64,000 nucleotides of DNA, from contig JAEUKA010000072.1 of NCBI GenBank assembly GCA_016794465.1, forward strand, positions 1 through 64,000, written 5' to 3'. Of this stretch, positions 32,943 to 40,298 are shown one piece after another. This stretch comes from Myxococcales bacterium. Lineage in GTDB: Bacteria > Myxococcota_A > Polyangia > Palsa-1104 > JAEUJZ01. Under the pieces are notes generated by a model. The model was not told the DNA's origin and did not search any database. It saw only the letters and a list, made by a program, of their open reading frames with translations. The position numbers and the translations under genes are program-made. Position 1 is the first letter of the stretch; each line of letters starts with the position of its first letter.

Positions 32943-33305
32943 ATGGCATGGAACCCGCTGACTCCAGAAGAGGCCTTCGTCATCGAGGGCAAAGGCACCG
33001 AGCGAGCCTTCACAGGCGAGTACACCGATGAAACCGCCGAGGGCATCTATCAGTGCCGACGCTGCAGTGCGCCGCTGTATCGCTCTGACAGCAAGTTTCA
33101 CAGCGGCTGCGGCTGGCCGAGCTTCGACGCCGAGATCCCCGGTGCGGTGCGTCGCCATCCAGACGCGGACGGTCGCCGAGTCGAGATTGTCTGTGGCAGC
33201 TGCGACGGACACCTCGGGCACGTCTTTGTCGGCGAGCGGTTCACGGACAAGAACACCCGACACTGCGTCAACTCGATCTCGCTGCGCTTTGTGCCCAAGT
33301 CGTAA
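32943..33305 (+). CDS. msrB: peptide-methionine (R)-S-oxide reductase, cassette 2 cargo
   Basis: The 120-residue protein matches MsrB: LTPEEAFVIEGKGTERAFTGEY, the zinc-binding cysteine pairs CRRC (Tyr-Gln-Cys segment) and CGSCDGHLGHVF, the HSGCGWPSFD segment, and the catalytic end RHCVNSISLRFVP with active-site Cys. It reduces methionine-R-sulfoxide in oxidised proteins. It lies wholly inside the insert in kinase 2, and an in-frame alternative ATG is not needed. The DUF952 gene follows after 3 bases. Confidence 0.95.
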   Translation: MAWNPLTPEEAFVIEGKGTERAFTGEYTDETAEGIYQCRRCSAPLYRSDSKFHSGCGWPSFDAEIPGAVRRHPDADGRRVEIVCGSCDGHLGHVFVGERFTDKNTRHCVNSISLRFVPKS

Positions 33306-33308
33306 GCG

Positions 33309-33659
33309 ATGTGGATCTACAAGATCGTCGCGCAGACCGAGTGGGCGCAGGCCGAGGCAGCGGGCCACTTCAACGGGTCCAGCGTCGATCTGCGCGATGG
33401 CTACATTCACTTTTCGACCGCCGAGCAGGTTCGAGAGACGGCCGCCAAGCACTTTGCAGCGCGGCAAGGACTGCTGCTGGTGGCAGTGGACAGTGCGCAG
33501 CTCGGGCCGCAGCTGGTCTGGGAGCCGTCGCGGGGCGGGGCGCTGTTTCCGCATCTGTATGCGCCATTGCCGAGCCAGGCGGTGAGCTGGATCGCAGCGC
33601 TTGAGGTGGGGCCGCACGGGCTGCATGTCTTTCCGCCCGACTTCCCTGCTTCACAGTGA
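33309..33659 (+). CDS. DUF952 family protein, cassette 2 cargo
   Basis: The 116-residue protein matches DUF952: MWIYKIVAQTEWAQAEAAG, the hallmark DLRDGYIHFSTAEQVRETAAKHF, LLLVAVDSAQLGPQLVWEPSRGGALFPHLYAPL and the C-terminal VGPHGLHVFP. The family is related to glutathione S-transferase-associated small proteins and has no established activity. It begins 3 bases after the msrB stop, so the two are co-transcribed. It ends 45 bases before the cassette's distal junction. Confidence 0.92.
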   Translation: MWIYKIVAQTEWAQAEAAGHFNGSSVDLRDGYIHFSTAEQVRETAAKHFAARQGLLLVAVDSAQLGPQLVWEPSRGGALFPHLYAPLPSQAVSWIAALEVGPHGLHVFPPDFPASQ

Positions 33660-33684
33660 CGGCAGCGGGCAGCGCCAGCGAAAC

Positions 33685-33693
33685 TTTCCGACG
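33685..33693 (-). repeat. subterminal inverted repeat of cassette 2, distal end
   Basis: TTTCCGACG on the plus strand reads CGTCGGAAA into the cassette from its distal end, 11 bases from the junction. Confidence 0.65.
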
Positions 33694-33704
33694 GAGGGCT
33701 CGGT

Positions 33705-33713
33705 AAACCTGAC
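33705..33713 (+). repeat. direct repeat of cassette 2, distal copy
   Basis: AAACCTGAC, identical to 32770-32778 and followed by AAC, the Asn codon of KPDN. Confidence 0.88.
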
Positions 33714-34769
33714 AACGTCATGCTGGTGATGGAGTCGGACCCGGAGCAAGGCTCGCGGGAACGGGTCAAGCTGCTCGACTTTGGGATTGCCAAGCTGGGG
33801 GCGTCGTCGCAGGGGACCAACAAGTCGAACACCCAGACCGATGCGGTGCTCGGCTCGCCGGAGTACATGTCGCCCGAGCAGTGCAAGGGTGGCGTCAACA
33901 TCGACCAAAAAGCCGATATCTACTCGCTCGGCGTGATCATGTATCGGATGCTGTCGGGGCGGCTGCCGTTCAACGCCGAGGGTGTGGGCTCGCTGATGGC
34001 GATGCACATCTATGAAAAGCCGCCGGATCTGCGGCCGCTGGCGCCCGAGGCTCCGCCGGAGTTGGTCGCGCTGATCGAGAAGATGCTGTCGAAGAACTCC
34101 GACGAGCGACCGACGGCGGCTCAGTTTCAGTACGAGATCGAGCAGCTGGCGACGCGAGTCGGCCTGTCGATGGTCACGACCTCGATGCAGGCGGTGCGGT
34201 CGCAGATCATGAACGCGGAGTCGATGCCCGAGTCGGTGCGGGGCATCTCGACGCTGGGCGGGGCGACAGGGCAAGCTGCTGTGACGCCGCCACCGCCGCG
34301 AAAGTCGAAAGCGCCACTGCTGATCGGCGCGGGCGTGGTGGTGTTGGGTGCGCTGCTTGCGGTGGTGCTGCTGCGTGGCCCAAGTCAACCGCCGCCGCCG
34401 GTGGTGGTGGTGCCCAAAGAGCCGGTGACGACGACGACGACGGCCCCGCCGCCTCCTCCCGAGCCGAAGAAGCGACCCAAGTGGAGCGTCGACAGTGAGC
34501 CGCAAGGCGCGGACATCATCCGCACCGACGACGGACAGGTGCTCGGGCAGACGCCTTGGAGCGGCGAGCAACCGGATGGGACGGCGCCGGTAGAGGTCAA
34601 GCTGCGCCTTACAGGATTTGCGGATCGCAAGCTCACCCTCAAGCCCGGAGCGGACGCTGCGTACAGGCAGACGCTCAAGCCCAAGCGCGGCAAGAAGGGC
34701 GACAAGGGGAAATCCGACGGGAAGAACCAGGATCACAAGAAAGATGACGGACCAGAAATTGCGGACTAA
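33705..34769 (+). pseudogene. Ser/Thr kinase 2, C-terminal part
   Basis: From the duplicated KPD codons the frame reads KPDNVMLVMESD, VKLLDFGIAKL (DFG), GSPEYMSPEQ, KADIYSLGVIMYRMLSGRLPF and the rest of the C-lobe, then a linker, a membrane segment (LLIGAGVVVLGALLAVVLL), a Pro-rich stretch and a PEGA-like domain (WSVDSEPQGADIIRTDDGQVLGQTPW) with a Lys-rich tail. It lacks the N-lobe found at 32365-32778. An internal ATG at 33720 could in principle start a separate polypeptide, but it would lack ATP-binding parts. Its last 26 bases overlap the TPR gene. Confidence 0.9.
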
Positions 34770-35457
34770 TCCACTTCGCTTGGGGCGGCTCTCGGTGGCT
34801 GCCGTGGTGTTCTCTGCTGTCGTCTCGTCGAGCGTGGCTTCGGCTGCGGAGCAGAGCGGCGGCGACGACGGGGTGGCGGCCACGGACGCGTGTCTGACCG
34901 ACAACCTCTGTCGGGGGCACTACGACGAGGCGCGCAAGGCCTACAAGGAAAAGCGCTACGACGAGGCGCTCAAAGAGTACAAGTCAGCGTACGAGCGTCG
35001 TCAGGCCCCGTGGCTGCTCATCAACATTGGTCGCTGCATGCAGCGCCTCGGTCGGAACAAGGAGTCGCTCGATTACTATCAGCGCTACCTGAAGGCCGAT
35101 CCCAACCCGAGGCCCGAGACGGTGACGCGGGTGAACGGCTACATTGAGCAGGTCAAGGCCGGCATCGTCGATGAGCCCGAAGCCAAGCCCGAGCCCAAGC
35201 CCGACGTAAAGCCCGAGCCCAAGCCCGATACCCAGCTGACCACCAACCCGTCCGCCCAAAACCCCGCCACCACGGAACCGGAAAAGACCCCCGTGTACAA
35301 GAAGTGGTGGTTTTGGACGATCATTGGTGTGGTGGTGGCGGGTGGTGTGGCAGGTGGTGTGACAGCGGGGGTGCTGGCGAACCAGACTCCCGTCCAGCAG
35401 CAGCAGCTCAATCCCCCGGCCCCGACGGGCGTCACGATTTATATGCCTTCCTTTTAA
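34744..35457 (+). CDS. TPR-containing membrane-anchored protein
   Basis: The 237-residue protein has an N-terminal signal or anchor (LSVAAVVFSAVVSSSVASAAE), two or three TPR-like helices (ARKAYKEKRYDEALKEYKSAYE, APWLLINIGRCMQRLGRNKESLDYYQRYLK), a Pro/Glu/Lys-rich linker with repeated PEPKPD and a C-terminal membrane helix (WWFWTIIGVVVAGGVAGGVTAGVLA). The ATG at 34744 lies inside the end of the kinase 2 gene (26-base overlap), so it was presumably co-translated with it. This layout is common beside myxobacterial kinases. Confidence 0.85.
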   Translation: MTDQKLRTNPLRLGRLSVAAVVFSAVVSSSVASAAEQSGGDDGVAATDACLTDNLCRGHYDEARKAYKEKRYDEALKEYKSAYERRQAPWLLINIGRCMQRLGRNKESLDYYQRYLKADPNPRPETVTRVNGYIEQVKAGIVDEPEAKPEPKPDVKPEPKPDTQLTTNPSAQNPATTEPEKTPVYKKWWFWTIIGVVVAGGVAGGVTAGVLANQTPVQQQQLNPPAPTGVTIYMPSF

Positions 35458-35483
35458 CGAATGAGCCGCTTGAGGAGGAGTCC

Positions 35484-37946
35484 ATGAAGTCTTGGTTTCA
35501 TCAGTTGGGCGTGCGTACGCTGCTCGTCGCGAGTCCGTGGCTTGCGAGCTCCTGTGATCCACCCGTTGAGTACATCAAAGACACGCAGATTCTGATTGTG
35601 GTGAGCGTCAAGGGCGTGCAGACCGGCACCCAGTCGCTCAAGGTGACCTCGGCGCTCAACGGCAAGGTCGATCCGAACGGTCTGGACATCACCGACAACA
35701 CCAGCAAGTTCGCGATCCAGCTGCCGAATCAGCAGTCGTCGTATGGCCAGCTCAAGATCGACGGCTTTGCGATGGACACCAACAAGTGTTATCTGGCCAA
35801 TGGTCAGGTCACCGAGCAGATCACCGCCGACAAGACGTACTACGAGCTCGAGCTGACGCTGCTGCCGCAGGCTTCTCCCAAGTGTAGTTTGACGGTGACG
35901 GTGACGGGCAGCGGGACGGTGACCTCGACACCGGCGGGCATCAGCTGCGGAGCGGGACAGACCACCTGCTCGTACGACTTTCCCTTTGGCACGGATGTGG
36001 TGCTAAACGGTCCGGTGAGTCACGCCGCCTATCCGGTGTGGCTGTCCGGTTGTACGGCAGCGACGACGTACTATGCGCCGACCTGTACCGCCAAGGTTCA
36101 AAAGGGCGGCACGGCGGCGACGGTGGACTTTGTCGCGCGGAACTGCTCACCCGATGGCTGGTGTCAGTACCACCCGCTCGGCACGGTCCAGAGCCTGGCC
36201 GATGTCTGGGGATCGGGCGCCAAAGACATCTGGTATGTCGGCAACAGTGGCACCATCCAGCGCTCCACGGGTGGTGCGTTTGCGCCATCGCCCAATCCTT
36301 TTGGCACGCTGTCGCTTACCGCCATCAAGGGCTCGGGCCCAAACAACCTCTACGCGCTGTCGAACAGTGGTGGAACGCCGGGTATCGCGCGCTGGGATGG
36401 GTCGAAGTGGACCGCGCTGCCCAGCTGGCCGGGCTTTCCCAACATCGATGCGCGCGGGCTGTTTGTGCTGAGCAATGGCGATGCGATCGTGACTGGCTAC
36501 AGCTTCATTGGCGCGGGCGCTCCGTTTGCGGCGCGATGGAACGGCACGGCCTGGATGACGATGACCACAGGCATTACTGCCAACGAGCTTCTCAACAAGG
36601 TCTGGGGCACAAGCGACACCGACCTGTGGGCCGGCGGCAACACCGGCATCTGGCGCTGGGACGGCACCAAGTGGAGCAAAGATCCGAGCGCTCCGATTCA
36701 GAACAAGAACATCCAGCATGTCTTTGGCACCAGCAAGACCGATGTCTGGGCGGCTTCCTCCAACGAGCTGTTTCACTACGATGGCACCGCCTGGACGCTG
36801 GCAGCGCCTGACAACGGAGTGACTCCAAGCAGCATCAGCAACCTGGGTGGCGGCCCCGGTCCCGAGGTGTGGCTGACCACCAGCTCTGCCAACGGCCGCT
36901 TCTATCGCTACGCCGGTGGCGCGTGCAGTCCGAAGTGTTGGACCCAGGTCGATGTGCCGGGAATCAACGCTACGTTCCGTTCCGTGTGGGGAGCCGCAAA
37001 CAACGATCTGTGGGCGGTCGGCAACAGCGGTCTGGTGGCTCACTACGATGGTCAGACCTGGGCGCGCACGCCGTACGCACGGGCCCCGCTAACGACCGGG
37101 ACGCTGAGCGCTTCCTATGGCGTGGCCAACAACCAGAGCTCGGCGCTGCAGATCTTTGGTCCGGTGGATACCGCGCTAAATACCGACAACAACAACATCG
37201 TTCCTGCGACGGGATACTCGACCACCAGCCAGTCGGCCTACGCGGCCTACGGACTGTCGCAAAACGAGATCATGGTGGTGGGCAGCGGCGGAATGATCGT
37301 GCGCTGGGACGGCACGTCGTGGAAGACGGTGGTGTCCGGCACGACCAACAGCTTAAACGGCGTGTATATCAACAACTCACCGCGCTTCTACTACGTGGTC
37401 GGGTCAAGTGGATATATCGCACGGGCCGATGCGTCGCTGGCGTTTATGCCCCAGACCAAGAATGTGCCGCCAGCTCCCAATCCGAACACCACCTTTCAGA
37501 CGTTCTACGCGGTGGGCGGATCGTCCTATACCAACCTGTTTGCCACCAGCTACAGCGGCGTCATCTATCGCACCACCGATGGCGTGACCTGGAACCAAGT
37601 CCTGCCCATCCCCAATACCGAGCAATACAACGTCGTGTATCAACATCCCAGCACAGGACGGGTGTACATCGGCGGCAGCAACGGCAGCTTGATCTACTAC
37701 ACGGGCGCCCCGTGGACGCTGCTCAATACCGGCACCACGGCGTTGTTCCTCTCGATGTGGGGCATGAGCGGCTCGCCACAGATGTGGATCGGCGGCACCA
37801 ACGGCACCATTCTGAAGTTCGACGGAACCAACTTCACCGCGCAGAAGACGGGCACCACTGCAACCATTCGGACCGTCTGGGGCAACAACCTGACCGATGT
37901 CTGGGCTGCGGGTGACGCTGGAACGATCCTGCGCTGGAAGATGTAG
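35484..37946 (+). CDS. large lipoprotein with beta-propeller repeats
   Basis: The 820-residue protein starts MKSWFHQLGVRTLL with a lipobox at LASSC and is preceded by GAGGAGGAG. Residues 40-220 are beta sandwich domains. From about residue 220 to the end there are repeated blade motifs such as DVWGSGAKDIWYVGNSGTI, RWDGSKWTALP, VWGTSDTDLWAGGNTGIWRW, NDLWAVGNSGLVAHYDGQTW and NLTDVWAAGDAGTILRW, i.e. the D-x-W-AVG/WDG-W type propeller. It is an outer-surface lipoprotein; ligand and role are unknown. It follows the TPR gene by 26 bases. Confidence 0.82.
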   Translation: MKSWFHQLGVRTLLVASPWLASSCDPPVEYIKDTQILIVVSVKGVQTGTQSLKVTSALNGKVDPNGLDITDNTSKFAIQLPNQQSSYGQLKIDGFAMDTNKCYLANGQVTEQITADKTYYELELTLLPQASPKCSLTVTVTGSGTVTSTPAGISCGAGQTTCSYDFPFGTDVVLNGPVSHAAYPVWLSGCTAATTYYAPTCTAKVQKGGTAATVDFVARNCSPDGWCQYHPLGTVQSLADVWGSGAKDIWYVGNSGTIQRSTGGAFAPSPNPFGTLSLTAIKGSGPNNLYALSNSGGTPGIARWDGSKWTALPSWPGFPNIDARGLFVLSNGDAIVTGYSFIGAGAPFAARWNGTAWMTMTTGITANELLNKVWGTSDTDLWAGGNTGIWRWDGTKWSKDPSAPIQNKNIQHVFGTSKTDVWAASSNELFHYDGTAWTLAAPDNGVTPSSISNLGGGPGPEVWLTTSSANGRFYRYAGGACSPKCWTQVDVPGINATFRSVWGAANNDLWAVGNSGLVAHYDGQTWARTPYARAPLTTGTLSASYGVANNQSSALQIFGPVDTALNTDNNNIVPATGYSTTSQSAYAAYGLSQNEIMVVGSGGMIVRWDGTSWKTVVSGTTNSLNGVYINNSPRFYYVVGSSGYIARADASLAFMPQTKNVPPAPNPNTTFQTFYAVGGSSYTNLFATSYSGVIYRTTDGVTWNQVLPIPNTEQYNVVYQHPSTGRVYIGGSNGSLIYYTGAPWTLLNTGTTALFLSMWGMSGSPQMWIGGTNGTILKFDGTNFTAQKTGTTATIRTVWGNNLTDVWAAGDAGTILRWKM

Positions 37947-37954
37947 CACCGCCG

Positions 37955-38001
37955 CGCTGCGAGCCTCGCTGCGTTCCCAGATGGGAACGAGCGAGCGCTG
38001 A
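37955..38001. terminator. long imperfect inverted repeat after the propeller gene
   Basis: A central palindrome GTTCCCAGATGGGAAC (37973-37988) is flanked by partly complementary arms rich in CGCTGCGAG and CGAGCGCTG. The structure could form a long hairpin just after the stop at 37946. There is no T tract, so it is a possible factor-dependent or bidirectional terminator. Confidence 0.5.
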
Positions 38002-38031
38002 TTCCCACCCACAATAAGAGTCGTCTCAAAA

Positions 38032-38120
38032 GACTAATATCCGAAGCGACAAAAGAAGCGCTTTGGATGACTAATATCCGAAGCGACAAAAGAGGCGCTT
38101 TGGATGACTAATATCTGCGA
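38032..38120. repeat. 37-bp direct repeat, 2.4 copies, with internal hairpin
   Basis: Units at 38032-38068 and 38069-38105 differ at one base. A third copy begins at 38106 and diverges after GACTAATATC. Inside each unit CCGAAGCG and CGCTTTGG can pair to form a hairpin with an 11-base loop. The array lies in the gap between convergent genes and may act as a terminator or REP-like element. Confidence 0.9.
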
Positions 38121-38135
38121 TGCGGGAATGTGGGA

Positions 38136-39155
38136 CTAGAGGAGCGGGGCGGGAGGCTGCGTGATGGCCAGCTCAGCGACGAGCCGCGACACCAGCTCAT
38201 CGTAGAGAATCTTTAGCTCGGTATCGCTGCGGACGGTCTGATGGAGTCGCCCGCCCGCGCTCATTCCGTGACCACCGGCGGCACCTTTGCTTCCGACGAC
38301 GCGACGGATCAGCTCGCCGGCGTGTGAGTCCTCGTCTTCGCTGCGGATGGAGAGGAAGACCTGGCCTTCGTATTCCCCGAGGCACAGGCAGTAGCGGGCT
38401 TTTTCGTACGCGAGCATTAGCTCGGCAATCTCGGCCACGATGTCGGGATACGGAACGCTGCCGAGGTTGACCGCGAGCAGCTCTCCCCAGCAGATGGCGC
38501 GACGACAGGCATGATCCATCGCGACAAAGTGTTCGCGGCTCAGCTTGGGATTGGTAATCGAATAGAGCTTGGTGTGATCCGCCTGCGCCGACAGCTCCAG
38601 GTAGGCATGCCGCTCATGCGGTCCACACTCGCGGCCAAGATCGCGCGTCTCGGTCTTGACGCCGTACAGAAACGCCGTCGCCAGATCCGCCGTCAGCTCA
38701 ATTCCCGCTTGCTTGAGATACCGCCAGACAATCGTGCAGGAAGCGCCAAACTCGGGCCGGATGTCGCACCACGGAACCTCGGCGGACAGCGGTCGGGGCG
38801 GGTGATGGTCAATCACGATGTCGGGTAGTCGGTGACTGGGCAGCGAGTTGTTGCCGGTGCCGGGCTGGGTATCGAGCAGCGCAATGATCCCAAACGACGA
38901 CAAGTCGAGGTTTTCGAGCGGCCGCAGGTCGAACGACAGCACCCGCACCATCGCGCGATTTTCGGCGCGACCGATGATTCCGGCCATGCCGATCGTGCAC
39001 TCGATGCCTTGCCGACCGAGGAGCAGCGACAGTCCCGCCGCCGCCGCCAGCGAGTCCGGGTCGGGGTTGTCGTGCGGCAAGAGCAGCGCCTTGGGTCTGC
39101 GCGTCTTCGCCCATTCCCGCGCCATGACAAGGGCACCGCCGAGATCGAACGCCAT
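38136..39155 (-). CDS. DHH family phosphoesterase (NrnA/RecJ-like)
   Basis: About 339 residues. The DHH domain has LLLPHDNPDPDSLAAAAGL (motif I, metal-binding His and Asp residues), FGIIALLDTQPGT and DIVIDHHPPRP (motif III, DHH). The C-terminal DHHA1 domain has GGHGMSAGGRL. The family includes oligoribonucleases, pAp phosphatases and c-di-AMP phosphodiesterases; the substrate cannot be told here. The ATG at 39155 is favoured because homologous sequence begins there; the frame is open 43 codons further upstream into the divergent region. Confidence 0.88.
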   Translation of the reverse strand: MAFDLGGALVMAREWAKTRRPKALLLPHDNPDPDSLAAAAGLSLLLGRQGIECTIGMAGIIGRAENRAMVRVLSFDLRPLENLDLSSFGIIALLDTQPGTGNNSLPSHRLPDIVIDHHPPRPLSAEVPWCDIRPEFGASCTIVWRYLKQAGIELTADLATAFLYGVKTETRDLGRECGPHERHAYLELSAQADHTKLYSITNPKLSREHFVAMDHACRRAICWGELLAVNLGSVPYPDIVAEIAELMLAYEKARYCLCLGEYEGQVFLSIRSEDEDSHAGELIRRVVGSKGAAGGHGMSAGGRLHQTVRSDTELKILYDELVSRLVAELAITQPPAPLL

Positions 39156-39297
39156 GTCGTTCCACGGTATCGCGGCTTTCCGAAGGAAGCAAGCCTTGTC
39201 TCCGAGGCTGAACGCGCCAAAAGCGTGCCGGTCCGCGCGCCATCTTGTGCTGGTCGAGTCCCAAGCTGCCGTGGCATGCTGCAAGCGGTTTCACACC

Positions 39298-39651
39298 ATG
39301 ACCACTGTGCGAAAGCGGGCGAGACGGTATCTGCAGAGGCTGGCCTTGGCGGCGGCGGCGCTCCTTGTGCTGATGGCCGATGGCGGGATCTCAGGGGATG
39401 AGCTGCAGTGCGAGCTGGCGGTTGACCACCTGCTGACTTGCTGTCCCGAGCTCGGCACCGTCGGCGTGTCGTGTGTGCGCTCTGGCTGTGGCGGAGCGAT
39501 GGTGCCCGACCTCGACGAGAGCCGCGCCGACTGTCTGCGCAGTGCCAGCTGTGAGCAGCTTCGCGCGCTGGGCGTCTGCGAGGTCGCAACCTGGGAGCCT
39601 AGGCCGAGCTGCCTGCCGCCATGTATGGCAAAGGTACCGCGATGTCAGTAG
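39298..39651 (+). CDS. small secreted Cys-rich protein
   Basis: The 117-residue protein has an N-terminal basic and hydrophobic signal (YLQRLALAAAALLVLMADGG). The mature part has 11 cysteines, including TCCPE, VSCVRSGC and SCLPPCM, which suggests a disulfide-rich extracellular protein. I recognise no family. Its end overlaps the next gene by 10 bases, so the two are coupled. Confidence 0.65.
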   Translation: MTTVRKRARRYLQRLALAAAALLVLMADGGISGDELQCELAVDHLLTCCPELGTVGVSCVRSGCGGAMVPDLDESRADCLRSASCEQLRALGVCEVATWEPRPSCLPPCMAKVPRCQ

Positions 39652-40298
39652 TGCAACCACCTTGTCGGTCTGCTGCGGGCGCTTGGTTTGGCCTCATCGC
39701 GATGTTCGCGGGTGAAGCTTCGTCGGTCGCAGCGGCGCCGCTTCCAAATGCTCCTGTGGCCAGCCCTGCCGAAGCCAAGAGCGATCCTGCGCCCGCCGAC
39801 GATCCGCCCGTGGTGGTTGAAGTACAGCCCAGTCCTCGTCGAGCCCGCTGGTTTGGAACGCTTCGTGCGGGGGCTGCCTATCGCTGGGCGCTGCGCGAGT
39901 CACTGGTCGGTGGCGTCTTTGAAGGCGAGCTGGGCGCTCAGGATCATCGGCTGGCTGGCGGAGTGCGACTTCGCGTCGAAGCCGGCAAGATGCGCGCCGG
40001 GCTGCCGTATCAAGTGGTGACGATAGGGCCAAGCTTGTGGCTGCCGCCGATTGCCGATCGACTGCGTGTTGGAATGGGTCTAGAAGCGGGCGCTTTTTTG
40101 CTCAGCCGGCGCTCGGACCCGGGAGCGGTGATGTGGACGGTGGCGTGGGGTGGTCGGCTTGATGCGGCGGTGGATCTGGCACGAGTTGGTACGACCGGCG
40201 GGGTGTACTTTGCCGTCAACGTCGCGGCCCAAGCCCTGACCGCTGCGCCATTTCCCGTGACCGTCGTCACAGGCGCTGCGTTCGGCTATCGACCGTGA
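39642..40298 (+). CDS. exported protein, possibly an outer-membrane barrel
   Basis: About 218 residues from the ATG at 39642. A signal peptide is likely (AWFGLIAMFAGEASSVAAAP) and is followed by a Pro/Ala-rich linker. The rest alternates hydrophobic and polar strands with many Gly residues (WFGTLRAGAAYRWALRESLVGGVFEGELG, LRVGMGLEAGAFLLSRR, GGVYFAVNVAAQALTAAPFPVTVVTGAAFGY), consistent with a small beta-barrel. No family is recognised. It starts within the end of the Cys-rich protein gene. Confidence 0.65.
   Translation: MSVVQPPCRSAAGAWFGLIAMFAGEASSVAAAPLPNAPVASPAEAKSDPAPADDPPVVVEVQPSPRRARWFGTLRAGAAYRWALRESLVGGVFEGELGAQDHRLAGGVRLRVEAGKMRAGLPYQVVTIGPSLWLPPIADRLRVGMGLEAGAFLLSRRSDPGAVMWTVAWGGRLDAAVDLARVGTTGGVYFAVNVAAQALTAAPFPVTVVTGAAFGYRP

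Larger units (their letters stand above)
32779..33704 (+). mobile_element. cargo cassette 2 inserted in Ser/Thr kinase 2 at HRDLKPD^N
   Basis: This 926-bp insert splits kinase 2 at the same codons at which cassette 1 splits kinase 1. It is bounded by AAACCTGAC direct repeats. The cargo, in the kinase orientation, is msrB followed by a DUF952 gene. The subterminal repeats CGTCGGAAA (32799-32807) and TTTCCGACG (33685-33693) form a perfect 9-bp inverted pair, 20 and 11 bases from the junctions. The first 157 bases are noncoding. There is no recombinase or transposase. Removing insert plus one repeat (935 bases) restores the kinase. Confidence 0.82.

Noticed and set aside
30469..33704. Inserts in the kinases as inteins or self-splicing introns
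   Set aside because: Both inserts bring immediate stop codons and lack intein blocks. No intron-encoded endonuclease, reverse transcriptase or recognisable group I/II core was seen, and the flanking direct repeats fit insertion with duplication better than introns.
30469..33704. Inserts as integron gene cassettes
   Set aside because: No GTTRRRY/RYYYAAC attC-type ends or attI are present, no integrase is in the window, and the target is protein-coding sequence with an 8-9 bp duplication.
29476..34769. Split kinases as an assembly chimera
   Set aside because: Two independent inserts with different cargo show the same junction logic and host-specific direct repeats, which a random misassembly would not create. 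Reads would still be needed to exclude it fully.
38032..38120. 37-bp repeats as a CRISPR array
   Set aside because: The units are directly adjacent without spacers and no cas genes are near.
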